DNA of 27,658 bases from the IMG/VR virus record IMGVR_UViG_3300023210_000170, positions 1 through 27,658 of that record. One strand, given 5' to 3'. Source of the DNA: a virus. Every line of letters begins with the position of its first letter. Position 1 is the stretch's first letter. Position numbers and translations under genes: made by a program. The notes beneath the pieces were generated by a model, which searched no databases, had not been told where the DNA came from, and worked only from the letters and a program-made list of their open reading frames with translations. This document shows, piece by piece, positions 1 to 6,111 of this stretch.

Positions 1-16
1 ATAGAATAAGTAAATT

Positions 17-361
17 ATGAGAGTATTAATAATATTATTTTTTATTGTTAGTTGTGGAACTTATACTCCTAAACCAACTATAAAGCACGTTTTAGCTGTT
101 ACTTCTGAAGGTGATACTTTGTTATTACCAATAGATAGAATACGTCCTAATATATATCAATCTATATACCCTATCTATGGTAGAAATTGGGATTCTTATT
201 ACTATAACGGATGGCAGTATAATACTAATATTTACTCAAATCATAGAAATTATGAACCTAGTTCTAATGCTAGTTCTAATAATAGTTTTAAAGCTAAACA
301 CGAATCTAAAGATATATCAAGGTTAGATGTAAATTCTGAAAAGGTTAAAATAAAGAATTAA
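17..361 (+). CDS. Small phage lipoprotein (signal peptide II type)
   Basis: This 114-residue protein starts with a short hydrophobic signal ending in a lipobox-like stretch (FFIVSC), so Cys13 is the likely lipidated residue. Residues about 24-42 (HVLAVTSEGDTLLLPIDRI) look like a small beta domain. The rest is rich in Tyr, Asn and Ser and probably disordered. It lies directly upstream of the endolysin with a 3-nt gap, so it shares a transcript with the lysis genes. I recall similar lipoproteins next to lysis genes in flavobacterial phages, but none with a proven role. An outer spanin or a superinfection-exclusion lipoprotein are guesses. The lipoprotein call is firm; the function is unknown. 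Confidence 0.75.
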   Translation: MRVLIILFFIVSCGTYTPKPTIKHVLAVTSEGDTLLLPIDRIRPNIYQSIYPIYGRNWDSYYYNGWQYNTNIYSNHRNYEPSSNASSNNSFKAKHESKDISRLDVNSEKVKIKN

Positions 362-364
362 TAA

Positions 365-835
365 ATGAATCGCATAAGTAAACATATAACCTACAAAGAA
401 GCTACAAGAAGTGTCACAGCTCTACGTTTAGGTATTGAAAATAAACCTAGTGAGTATGAGCTTCAGAATATGGAATTAATAGCAGAGAAAGTATTTGAAC
501 CTCTTAGAGAAGCTGTTAATAGTCCAATAAAAATTAACTCATTTTATAGAAGTGAAGAACTTAATAAAGCAATTGGTGGAAGCAGTAGAAGTCAACATTG
601 TCAAGGTAGAGCTATTGATATTGATGATTTTTATGGTTATGTTTCTAATTCTTATATGTATTACTATATTAAAGATAATCTCGATTTTGATCAGCTTATT
701 TGGGAGTTTGGTACAGATACTAACCCTGATTGGGTACACGTTAGTTATGTAGATGGTGACTCAAATAGAAAGAGATGTTTACTTGCATATAAGGAAGATG
801 GTAAAACTAAATATAAAGATATAAGTAATGTTTAA
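365..835 (+). CDS. Endolysin, peptidase M15 family (D-Ala-D-Ala carboxypeptidase-like)
   Basis: This is a 156-residue zinc peptidase of the M15 type used by many phages to cut peptidoglycan cross-links. The motif SQHCQGRAID at residues 76-85 supplies His78 and Asp85, and WVH at 123-125 supplies the third ligand, His125. This is the usual SxHxxGxAxD...WxH arrangement. There is no signal peptide, so it needs a holin, and the next gene is holin-like and overlaps it by 8 nt. The length is typical for the single-domain form, and no separate wall-binding domain is visible. It could be called a peptidase instead of an endolysin, but the neighbours favour lysis. Confidence 0.88.
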   Translation: MNRISKHITYKEATRSVTALRLGIENKPSEYELQNMELIAEKVFEPLREAVNSPIKINSFYRSEELNKAIGGSSRSQHCQGRAIDIDDFYGYVSNSYMYYYIKDNLDFDQLIWEFGTDTNPDWVHVSYVDGDSNRKRCLLAYKEDGKTKYKDISNV

Positions 836-1223
836 AATATTATCAAAACTATTTGGAAATGCAGGTGGAAATGTAGCAGAAAAGATTTCTGGTATAATAG
901 ACAAGCATACTTTTAGCAAAGAGGAAAAAGCTAAAATGAATAAAGAAATGGAGCAAGTTTGGATTGATGCAGAAGCAGATATACAAAAGAATGTTACTGA
1001 AAGATGGAAGACAGATATGAATAGTGATAGTTGGTTAAGTAAGAATGTTAGACCTTTAGTTCTTATATTTCTAGTTGTATCTACAGTTCTTATGGTATTT
1101 ATAGATGCAGGAGTTATTGCATTTGAAGTAAAAGCAAGTTGGATTGACTTATTACAATTAGTACTTATAACGGTTATAGGAGCTTATTTTGGAGGTCGTA
1201 GTGCAGAGAAATTTAAAAAGTAA
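828..1223 (+). CDS. Holin, 3TM-holin (GTA holin) family
   Basis: The 131-residue protein has a charged, helical N-terminal half (to about residue 65). A signature segment SWLSKNVRPL at the start of the first membrane helix (about 67-88) follows, and a second membrane segment lies at about 104-122. The D-x-x-S-W-L-S-x-x-x-R-P-L signature is what I know from the 3TM holin family found in phages and gene transfer agents. Its role would be to release the upstream endolysin through the inner membrane. It overlaps the endolysin by 8 nt, and its TAA overlaps the next ATG by one base, so translation is probably coupled. Confidence 0.8.
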   Translation: MFKILSKLFGNAGGNVAEKISGIIDKHTFSKEEKAKMNKEMEQVWIDAEADIQKNVTERWKTDMNSDSWLSKNVRPLVLIFLVVSTVLMVFIDAGVIAFEVKASWIDLLQLVLITVIGAYFGGRSAEKFKK

Positions 1224-1348
1224 TGGCAAAGCTAACCACAAGTAATTATCGTTCCTCTAAACGCACTAAAAGACCTGGTGTACATTCTAAGAATGCTAGT
1301 AAGGGTCAAGTAAAATTCAAAAAAAAGTATAAAGGTCAAGGCAGATAA
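1223..1348 (+). CDS. Small very basic protein (41 aa)
   Basis: This 41-residue frame begins at the ATG that overlaps the holin stop (taATG). It encodes a strongly basic, low-complexity peptide with KRTKRPGVHSK near residues 13-23 and a KKKYKGQGR tail. I recognise the pattern (KRPGVxSK...KKYxGQGR) as a recurrent tiny protein in flavobacterial phages, usually near lysis or structural genes. No function is known to me; the charge suggests nucleic-acid binding. The tight overlap with the holin and the typical tail support it being real. Confidence 0.65.
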   Translation: MAKLTTSNYRSSKRTKRPGVHSKNASKGQVKFKKKYKGQGR

Positions 1349-1522
1349 ATATTTTTTTATATATTTGATCTTGCTAATAGCTAAACTTGCACAACCTAAT
1401 AAAGTTGGACGGTGCTTGGATCAGGTATTACTTTCTTTCTTTTTTACTAGGTTTTTTCTTTCTTTTTCTTTTTACTCTTTTTCTTTTTCTTTCTTTTAAT
1501 TATAATTTATATCTTAGTGACT
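1349..1522 (+). other. Non-coding interval with AT-rich start, possible stem-loop and pyrimidine tract
   Basis: There is no convincing gene here. The first 30 nt are T/A-rich. At about 1389-1416 a GCAC...GTGC pair encloses AAC...GTT around a CTAATAAA loop, a possible weak RNA hairpin. From 1431 to 1497 the top strand is almost pure pyrimidine (see the mirror repeat). The NinG-like gene starts 25 nt after the tract. I see no clear TTG/TAnnTTTG promoter and no classical terminator. Confidence 0.6.
1454..1497 (+). repeat. Polypyrimidine mirror repeat, 20-nt arms
   Basis: Reading outward from a 4-nt centre (ACTC, 1474-1477), both sides give T5-C-T5-C-T3-C-T4. These are two perfect 20-nt mirror arms (1454-1473 and 1478-1497). 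A shorter pyrimidine run (1431-1445) precedes them. Polypyrimidine mirror repeats of this kind can form intramolecular triplex DNA. The function here is unknown. Confidence 0.85.
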
Positions 1523-1936
1523 ATGAGAAAGGTATCACGCAAAAGTCTTGTAAAGAAGTTAGACACTATATTCTCTATATATATAAGGCTTAGAAAAGCT
1601 AATAAACTAGGTATAGTATCTTGTTATACTTGTGGAAAGAAAGCATATTGGAAAGGTGAAGGAATGCAGAATGGACATTTTATGTCTAGAAAATCATATT
1701 CTACAAGATGGCTAGAATTAAACTGCCAAACACAATGCTACTCGTGTAATGTGATGCGATATGGTGAACAATATAAGTACGGATTAGAACTCCAAAAAGA
1801 ATATGGTAAAGACTTACCAGAACAACTGCTTATACAATCTAAACAGATAAAAAAGTTCTCCAATATAGACTTAGAGGAGATGATAAATAAATATCAAAAA
1901 CTAGTTGATAAAAGAAAAAAAGAATTATCTTTATAG
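1523..1936 (+). CDS. ninG: NinG/Rap-like recombination nuclease
   Basis: I place the start at the ATG at 1523 (137 residues); a GTG two codons upstream is in frame but less likely. Two cysteine pairs, Cys34/Cys37 and Cys72/Cys75, flank a GHFMSR segment (His52). The second pair is followed by Asn76 (CYSCN). This C-x2-C...GHF...C-x2-CN layout is that of lambda NinG/Rap, a structure-specific nuclease acting on Holliday-type recombination intermediates. The N-terminus is a basic helix. The gene stands alone between the lysis genes and a terminator and is followed by the replication region. Family assignment is good; activity is inferred. Confidence 0.82.
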   Translation: MRKVSRKSLVKKLDTIFSIYIRLRKANKLGIVSCYTCGKKAYWKGEGMQNGHFMSRKSYSTRWLELNCQTQCYSCNVMRYGEQYKYGLELQKEYGKDLPEQLLIQSKQIKKFSNIDLEEMINKYQKLVDKRKKELSL

Positions 1937-1976
1937 TATTAATCTGTTTATTTCAGGTCTTAGTGATTTTGTTTTG

Positions 1977-2008
1977 AAGGGGGAATTAATTTTCCTCCTT
2001 TTTTTTTT
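1977..2008 (+). terminator. Rho-independent terminator after NinG gene
   Basis: A 9-bp stem (AAGGGGGAA at 1977-1985 with TTCCTCCTT at 1992-2000, one G-U pair) has a 6-nt loop and is followed by eight more T residues. It sits 40 nt after the NinG stop and just before an early promoter, so it separates lysis/NinG transcription from the early operon. Confidence 0.85.
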
Positions 2009-2012
2009 GCAT

Positions 2013-2043
2013 TTGTTTTATTAACATTTTTTAATTAACTTGC
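2013..2043 (+). promoter_or_regulatory. Early promoter P1 (Bacteroidota-type)
   Basis: TTG at 2013-2015 is followed after 20 nt by TAACTTGC (2036-2043), close to the Bacteroidota consensus TTG-N19-23-TAnnTTTG. It lies directly behind a terminator and in front of the first early gene (2083). It resembles the elements at 5450 and 10846. Expected to use host housekeeping sigma; start site not known. Confidence 0.6.
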
Positions 2044-2048
2044 TAAAG

Positions 2049-2066
2049 TATTGCAATAAAGCAATA
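2049..2066 (+). promoter_or_regulatory. Leader hairpin / inverted repeat downstream of P1
   Basis: TATTGC (2049-2054) and GCAATA (2061-2066) are perfect inverted repeats around AATAAA. A matching hairpin with a 6-nt loop follows the promoter at 10846 (10885-10902). It could be an operator or a structured mRNA 5' end that protects or regulates the transcript. Confidence 0.5.
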
Positions 2067-2082
2067 TATTAAAAACAATTAT

Positions 2083-2301
2083 ATGACCCATAAAGAAGAT
2101 TTATTAAGGCTTTTAAAAGCTGAAGTAGAGCAACTAAGAAAGCACTACTTAGAGAGTGATGCTAAGATCAGTAAACTTGAGAATAGCATAAAAGACAAAG
2201 ACAATTTAATCGAGTCTTTAGAACTTCAGATTAGAGAACAAGAAGTTAAAATGAATTATTATGAAATAGGTATTAACATAGTAGATGAATATATAAAATG
2301 A
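2083..2301 (+). CDS. Small coiled-coil early protein
   Basis: The 72-residue product is a single predicted amphipathic coiled coil. Leu and Ile recur at heptad spacing from residue 5 to 55, with many Glu, Lys and Gln. There are no catalytic motifs. It is the first gene after promoter P1 and overlaps the next gene by 4 nt (ATGA), so it is the head of the early operon. Position suggests an early regulator or a structural adaptor. I do not recognise a family and would not assign a function. Confidence 0.7.
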   Translation: MTHKEDLLRLLKAEVEQLRKHYLESDAKISKLENSIKDKDNLIESLELQIREQEVKMNYYEIGINIVDEYIK

Positions 2302-2669
2302 AAAGTAAAATAACACATATCGACCCAAAAGGTACTTGGTCAAATGCATCAGGTACTTTTAACAAGTATCAAGTATCATTAGCAAATGGAAACTCTTATG
2401 GCTTCTTAGCAAAAGGAGAATTTAAAAAGAAAGTGGGAGAAGAAGTAGAATATGAAGTAACTAACAAGGAGTATAGTACAGCAAAACTTATATATCCTAA
2501 ACCACAAAATAACTTTACTGCACAGTCTGTATCTAAACCACTTGACACGCATAGTAGTATATTAAGACAAGTAGCTTTTAAAGGAGCTATAGAACTTGCT
2601 TCTTCTGGCAAGATAAACATTCAAGAGATAGAAGAATTTACAAATACATTTAATAAAATTTTAAAATAA
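2298..2669 (+). CDS. Probable OB-fold single-strand nucleic-acid-binding protein
   Basis: This 123-residue protein has a beta-rich N-terminal half (residues 1-60). It carries a GTWSNASGTFNKYQVSLANG stretch, a pattern I associate with small OB-fold proteins of flavobacterial phages. The C-terminal half has a Pro/Gln linker and then a helix (about 88-122). It lies immediately before a DUF3127 protein with an SSB-like tail and before a helicase-like ATPase, which fits a DNA-replication accessory role. The OB-fold is inferred from composition and memory of homologues, not from a conserved active site. Confidence 0.6.
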   Translation: MKSKITHIDPKGTWSNASGTFNKYQVSLANGNSYGFLAKGEFKKKVGEEVEYEVTNKEYSTAKLIYPKPQNNFTAQSVSKPLDTHSSILRQVAFKGAIELASSGKINIQEIEEFTNTFNKILK

Positions 2670-2674
2670 TAAAT

Positions 2675-3007
2675 ATGGAAATTACAGGTAGAATTAAAAA
2701 GATCAATAGTACACAAACAAGAGGTGCTAAAAACTTTAGAACTAGAACTATGTGGCTTGTTACTAATGACAAATATCCTCAAACATTACAAGTAGAGTTC
2801 TTACAAGACAAAGTAAATCTATTAGACAACTTTACAGAAGGTTCTTTTGTTAGAACAGCTATAAACCTAAGAGGTAGAGAGTGGGAGAATCCACAAGGAG
2901 AAGTAAAAGTATTTAATAGTATTGAAGGTTGGAAGTTAGAAGATGATGTAGAGCAAGTAAGTGCTTCACAACAGAGTCCTGATAGAAACAATGACTTACC
3001 TTTCTAA
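2675..3007 (+). CDS. DUF3127-type SSB-like protein
   Basis: The 110-residue product opens with MEITGRIKKI and continues as a single beta-rich domain (to about residue 85) typical of DUF3127. The acidic/polar tail ends in NNDLPF (105-110). That ending closely resembles the DDDIPF tip with which single-stranded DNA-binding proteins recruit replication and repair partners. A role as phage SSB is therefore likely. The stop overlaps the next ATG (taATG). Homologues I remember are often encoded beside replication genes in Bacteroidota phages. Confidence in the family is good; DNA binding is inferred. Confidence 0.75.
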   Translation: MEITGRIKKINSTQTRGAKNFRTRTMWLVTNDKYPQTLQVEFLQDKVNLLDNFTEGSFVRTAINLRGREWENPQGEVKVFNSIEGWKLEDDVEQVSASQQSPDRNNDLPF

Positions 3008-3291
3008 TGACTGCTGAAGAAAGAAAAAAGACTCCTGTCTATTCAGGGGTCTTAAATTATTTTCCTGATGCTATTTTTGAAGTGGCAAAAGTTTCTTATA
3101 TTGGTAATCAACAACACCATCCTGATTTACCTTTACATTGGGACAGAAATAAAAGTACAGATGAATTAGATGCTTTAAGCAGACATTTAATAGAAGCAGG
3201 TAAGATTGATAGTGATGGTGTAAGACATTCTGCTAAGGTAGCTTGGAGAGCTTTAGCGAACTTACAAAAAGAAATAGAAAACAATAATTAA
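3007..3291 (+). CDS. DUF5664-like, probable dATP/dGTP diphosphohydrolase
   Basis: This 94-residue helical protein matches the pattern I know for DUF5664. An N-terminal FPDAIFEVAKVSYIG segment is followed by His/Trp-rich residues (HHPDLPLHW, 37-45). Then come SRHLIEAGKIDSDG (58-71) and His74 in RHSAKVAWRALANL. Characterised relatives are all-alpha nucleotide pyrophosphohydrolases that remove dATP or dGTP. In phages that replace adenine with 2-aminoadenine they work with PurZ, but no PurZ is present here. It sits between the SSB-like and helicase-like genes, consistent with nucleotide-pool control during replication. Confidence 0.65.
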   Translation: MTAEERKKTPVYSGVLNYFPDAIFEVAKVSYIGNQQHHPDLPLHWDRNKSTDELDALSRHLIEAGKIDSDGVRHSAKVAWRALANLQKEIENNN

Positions 3292-3292
3292 G

Positions 3293-4207
3293 ATGCTAAT
3301 AAACTTTGACCAACAGATTGATAAATTAAAACAAATAAGGTCAGGTAAAATAGTAGAAGGTTTAGGATTAGGATTCCCAGAAATAGATGAATACTTTAGA
3401 TTTAAACAAGGTAACTTTTTAGTATGCTTAGGTCACGCTAATGTAGGTAAGACTACTGTGATCTTGTATCTAATGCTTTTATATTCTATAAAACATAAAG
3501 TTAGGTGGCTTGTATTTTCAAGTGAGAATGAAGCACATAGTATTATCAGAAAGCTAATAGAATTCCTAGCAGCAAAACCTATAAATAAAATACCTGAAGA
3601 AGAATTTGAAAAACACAAAAAATTTATATTTAATACTTTTAAGATAGTTGATGCTAATGAGCTTCATACATACAAGACTCTCTTAGAATTAGCTACAAGT
3701 ATTAAGAAGGCTTGGAACTATCACGGATTCCTTATAGACCCTTATAACTCTTTGATGAAAGATAGAGAAATGTTAAAAGGCATTAACTCTCACGATTATG
3801 ACTATGAAGCAACTTCTGAAATAAGATTATTCTGCAAGACTTTTAATGTAGCAGTTTGGTTAAACACTCACGCAGCTACAGATTCTCTAAGAAAGAAACA
3901 CGGTAATTCAGATGAATATGCAGGACATCCTATTCCACCTATGGCTAGTGATGTAGAAGGTGGGGGGAAGTTCGTCAACCGTAGTGATGAATTCTTAGTC
4001 ATCCATAGATATACTCAACATCCTACAGATTGGATGTATAACCATATTCACGTTAGAAAGGTTAAGGATATTGATACAGGAGGAAGACCAACTCCTTTAG
4101 ATGAACCTATAAAACTTAAATCAATACTTAACAATGTAGGATTCCAATTAAATGGAAATCATATAATAACGCCAACTATGACAGAACAAATAAACTTGCC
4201 ATTTTGA
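3293..4207 (+). CDS. RecA-fold replicative helicase-like ATPase (DnaB/RepA type)
   Basis: The 304-residue protein has a Walker A loop GHANVGKTT (47-55) and a Walker B-like strand FLIDPYN around Asp149. A polar sensor motif LNTHAATD lies near residue 200. This is the layout of DnaB-type hexameric helicase motor domains. The DnaB N-terminal primase-interaction domain is absent, as in phage RepA-like helicases. It probably unwinds the phage replication fork. Its last residues, INLPF, resemble the tail of the SSB-like protein upstream. It overlaps the next gene by 4 nt. No separate primase or DNA polymerase is seen in the window. Confidence 0.75.
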   Translation: MLINFDQQIDKLKQIRSGKIVEGLGLGFPEIDEYFRFKQGNFLVCLGHANVGKTTVILYLMLLYSIKHKVRWLVFSSENEAHSIIRKLIEFLAAKPINKIPEEEFEKHKKFIFNTFKIVDANELHTYKTLLELATSIKKAWNYHGFLIDPYNSLMKDREMLKGINSHDYDYEATSEIRLFCKTFNVAVWLNTHAATDSLRKKHGNSDEYAGHPIPPMASDVEGGGKFVNRSDEFLVIHRYTQHPTDWMYNHIHVRKVKDIDTGGRPTPLDEPIKLKSILNNVGFQLNGNHIITPTMTEQINLPF

Positions 4208-4683
4208 AAACTCCTGTAGAATTAGCGTATGATAAACATAAACAATGGGTAGATATAGTATCAACCTTTGGAGGATTAAATAGAGAAGAATGTGAGGATG
4301 TAGTTCAAACTATGTATATTCTGCTAATAAAGAACACAAAGAAAGGAATAGATTATTTATATAAAGATGAGATTAACTATTATTATGTTTTTAAATTACT
4401 AAGAGGATTATATGTTGATTTGATTAGAAAGAAAAGTAAAGTTAAATTAGTCAGCTTAGAAAACATTGAACCTGTTACAGAAATAGATCACAACAATTAT
4501 GATGAGATTTATAACAAGCTCCAGGTGATTCTAAAAGATATGTACTGGTACGATAAAAAAGTATATGAAATCATAGAAGATGGTACTAACATAAGTGAGC
4601 TATCAAGAAAAAGTAAAATAAGTTATTACAGCTTGTATAATACTTATAAGAAAGTTAAACAAATACTAAAAGATAATTTATGA
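4204..4683 (+). CDS. Sigma-70/ECF-like RNA polymerase sigma factor
   Basis: This 159-residue protein has two helical regions in the order of a minimal sigma factor. Residues about 28-80 (EDVVQTMYILLI...YVFKLLRGLYVDLIRKKSK) resemble sigma region 2. Residues about 115-156 (YDKKVYEIIEDGTNISELSR...SLYNTYKKVKQILK) form a region 4 helix-turn-helix. I recall similar proteins annotated as sigma factors in flavobacterial phages. The start is a TTG overlapping the upstream stop (TTGA), and no in-frame ATG lies near. It is the obvious candidate to read the late promoter motif found five times downstream. A non-sigma helix-turn-helix protein remains possible. Confidence 0.65.
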   Translation: MKTPVELAYDKHKQWVDIVSTFGGLNREECEDVVQTMYILLIKNTKKGIDYLYKDEINYYYVFKLLRGLYVDLIRKKSKVKLVSLENIEPVTEIDHNNYDEIYNKLQVILKDMYWYDKKVYEIIEDGTNISELSRKSKISYYSLYNTYKKVKQILKDNL

Positions 4684-4841
4684 AACTAGGAAACTTAGTA
4701 GAACTTATAACGACATACACAGGAATAAAATACTTAGTAGATACTTACCATAGTATAAGAGGAACTAAGTGTAATTGCGACAAGAGAAAAGATGCTTTGA
4801 ATCAATTTAAAATAGATAGAAATGGTATTACAAAAGTTTAG
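4680..4841 (+). CDS. Tiny CxC protein (53 aa)
   Basis: The start overlaps the stop of the sigma-like gene (ATGA). The 53-residue product contains a hydrophobic helix (LGNLVELITTYTGIKYLVD) followed by GTKCNCDKRKDALNQF, with Cys31 and Cys33. I recall the CxCxxRKxxLN pattern from tiny proteins widespread in flavobacterial phages. Function is unknown; the paired Cys and charged helix could bind a metal or contact another protein. It overlaps the next gene by 20 nt. The following protein also has a CTC motif, so the pair may act together. Confidence 0.65.
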   Translation: MKLGNLVELITTYTGIKYLVDTYHSIRGTKCNCDKRKDALNQFKIDRNGITKV

Positions 4842-5040
4842 TCAGGAGGATTACGATAAATGGACAGACTTTAAGGCTGCCAATGGTAAGAGCATTAATA
4901 GGAAAGAACAGGAGCTAATTGCTAAACTACATTCCATCTATCATAAGCATAGCTACTATCTTCCTTGCACTTGTAGTCCAAAAACATATATAGCGTGGAT
5001 AAAACAACTAAATGACATTTACGCTAATGGGACTGAATAA
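4822..5040 (+). CDS. Small helical protein with PCTCSPKT motif
   Basis: This 72-residue protein has a helical first half, then HSYYLPCTCSPKTYIAWIKQLN (two Cys two residues apart) and a short tail. I recall homologous sequences with HKYYxPCTCNPKT following the CxC protein in flavobacterial phages, so gene order seems conserved. No enzyme motif is visible. The overlaps on both sides (20 nt upstream, 29 nt downstream) argue for one transcript and coupled translation. A DNA-binding or zinc-site role is possible but unsupported. Confidence 0.65.
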   Translation: MVLQKFSQEDYDKWTDFKAANGKSINRKEQELIAKLHSIYHKHSYYLPCTCSPKTYIAWIKQLNDIYANGTE

Positions 5041-5446
5041 GATACACATATATGAACAGGCAGTTGTCAAAATGTTAAATATGGATAACTGGAAATTAAA
5101 ATGGGCAGGTAATAGTTATAAGCATTATGATGCTATAGGTAAAACTCCTAAGGGTCACGAATGTGTTATAGAAATGAAGTTCAGGAACAAATACTATGAA
5201 GAAAAGATGTTAGAGGTTTACAAGTATGATAAACTTATAAGTATGGATTCCGAAATAGTAAAACTTTACTTTGTTTCAGACCCTAAAGGTAACTATCTAT
5301 ATTGGTTAAACTATTTAGATATGCCAGAACCTGTTGAGATGTATTGTCCTGATACTACTATGTGGACTAAGAAACGATTACTAAAACCTGTATATCTTCT
5401 AACAGAACAACAAGCAAGTATAGTAAATACAGAATCAGATAATTAA
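5012..5446 (+). CDS. PD-(D/E)XK nuclease-like protein
   Basis: The 144-residue product fits a small PD-(D/E)XK nuclease. A strand with Asp40 (KHYDAIGKTPKG) is followed by Glu54-x-Lys56 (CVIEMKFR), and a helix with YYEEKMLEVYKYDKL follows. These are the metal and catalytic positions of that fold. The ATG at 5012 lies inside the upstream gene; an ATG at 5027 (MGLNKIHIYEQ) is also plausible and would reduce the overlap. The DNA substrate is unknown; a recombination or resolvase-like role would suit the surrounding genes. A second PD-(D/E)XK gene lies at 6108. Confidence 0.6.
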   Translation: MTFTLMGLNKIHIYEQAVVKMLNMDNWKLKWAGNSYKHYDAIGKTPKGHECVIEMKFRNKYYEEKMLEVYKYDKLISMDSEIVKLYFVSDPKGNYLYWLNYLDMPEPVEMYCPDTTMWTKKRLLKPVYLLTEQQASIVNTESDN

Positions 5447-5449
5447 ATT

Positions 5450-5479
5450 TTGTTAATAACTCTAAATGAGTTATATTAG
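5450..5479 (+). promoter_or_regulatory. Early promoter P2 with operator-like dyad
   Basis: TTG (5450-5452) and TATATTAG (5472-5479) are separated by 19 nt, matching the Bacteroidota promoter layout. Inside the spacer is a perfect dyad, ATAACTC (5456-5462) and GAGTTAT (5468-5474), around TAAAT. It overlaps the downstream promoter box and could be a repressor or activator site. It precedes the gene at 5506. Confidence 0.6.
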
Positions 5480-5505
5480 CTTGTATAAATTTTAAAAACA
5501 AAATT

Positions 5506-5709
5506 ATGAGTGAACCAATAAGTAATGAAATATTTGAAACATTTAGAATTCAAGAAAGAGCTAAAGAGCAAGTCAAAGCTGTAAAACTTCTAGCACAACA
5601 AGGCTACACCATCTTAGATTTAGAAGGTAACATTATTAATAGAGAAACTATTAAGTTAGATCAGAGTAAGAGACCTATCTACGATTATTCAAGAGCAAGA
5701 AAAAAATAA
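5506..5709 (+). CDS. Hypothetical early protein (67 aa)
   Basis: This is the first gene after promoter P2. The 67-residue product has a helix (residues 5-30), a short beta-hairpin-like segment YTILDLEGNIINRETI, and a basic C-terminus ending in ARKK. I do not recognise a family. The leader is A-rich (AAAAACAAAATT), like the other early genes. It is probably a small regulator or takeover protein, inferred from position only. Confidence 0.6.
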   Translation: MSEPISNEIFETFRIQERAKEQVKAVKLLAQQGYTILDLEGNIINRETIKLDQSKRPIYDYSRARKK

Positions 5710-5719
5710 AACATTTAAG

Positions 5720-5848
5720 ATGAAAAAAAGACAATATAGATCAAATCAAGGTAGAAGTCCTGAAAAAGAAGAACAGATATTTAATGTTCTAAAAGCAGGA
5801 TTCATAGCATTAATCATAGCTAGTATTAGTTACATAATACTTAACTAA
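5720..5848 (+). CDS. Tiny single-pass membrane protein (42 aa)
   Basis: A 42-residue frame begins at ATG 5720, 10 nt after the previous stop, and its TAA overlaps the next ATG (taATG). The N-terminal 22 residues are basic and polar (MKKRQYRSNQGRS). Residues about 25-41 (AGFIALIIASISYIIL) form one membrane helix. The positive N-terminus predicts an N-in orientation. Unknown role; small membrane proteins in phage early operons often alter the host envelope or exclude other phages, but nothing here shows that. Confidence 0.55.
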   Translation: MKKRQYRSNQGRSPEKEEQIFNVLKAGFIALIIASISYIILN

Positions 5849-6111
5849 TGACTGTATTCCAAAACCAAGTGTATGAAGCTAACTTTAATTATATAGGTCA
5901 AGCTCTAGTTAAAGCATACGACACTAAAAAAGAAAATAAGCAATCTACTACTGAATTAGGTAACCTTATTAAATGCTTAAATGAAATGCATATGTTTGTA
6001 GCAGGTCTTAGAAACGAGGTACAAGTATTAGACTTTAAAATAAAATTAGCAGAGTCAGATAAACTAAGAGCTATAGAAAGAGCTAGAAAAACAGAAAAAC
6101 TATTAAAATGA
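5848..6111 (+). CDS. Small helical/coiled-coil protein (87 aa)
   Basis: The 87-residue product is mostly helical. A central GNLIKCLNEMHMFVAGLRNEVQVLDFKIKLAESDKLR stretch shows heptad hydrophobics, and the C-terminus is basic (RARKTEKLLK). No catalytic motif is present. It overlaps the downstream exonuclease gene by 4 nt (ATGA), so it may be an accessory subunit of that nuclease, for instance an annealing or regulatory partner. I do not recognise it as a known single-strand annealing protein. Confidence 0.6.
   Translation: MTVFQNQVYEANFNYIGQALVKAYDTKKENKQSTTELGNLIKCLNEMHMFVAGLRNEVQVLDFKIKLAESDKLRAIERARKTEKLLK

Noticed and set aside
1517-1522. GTG start for the NinG-like gene
   Set aside because: An ATG lies two codons later, and the extra residues add nothing to the domain.
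1387-1593. 68-codon + frame across the pyrimidine tract
   Set aside because: Its product is mostly Phe/Leu from the T/C tract, it overlaps the NinG-like gene in another frame, and nothing resembles a protein family.
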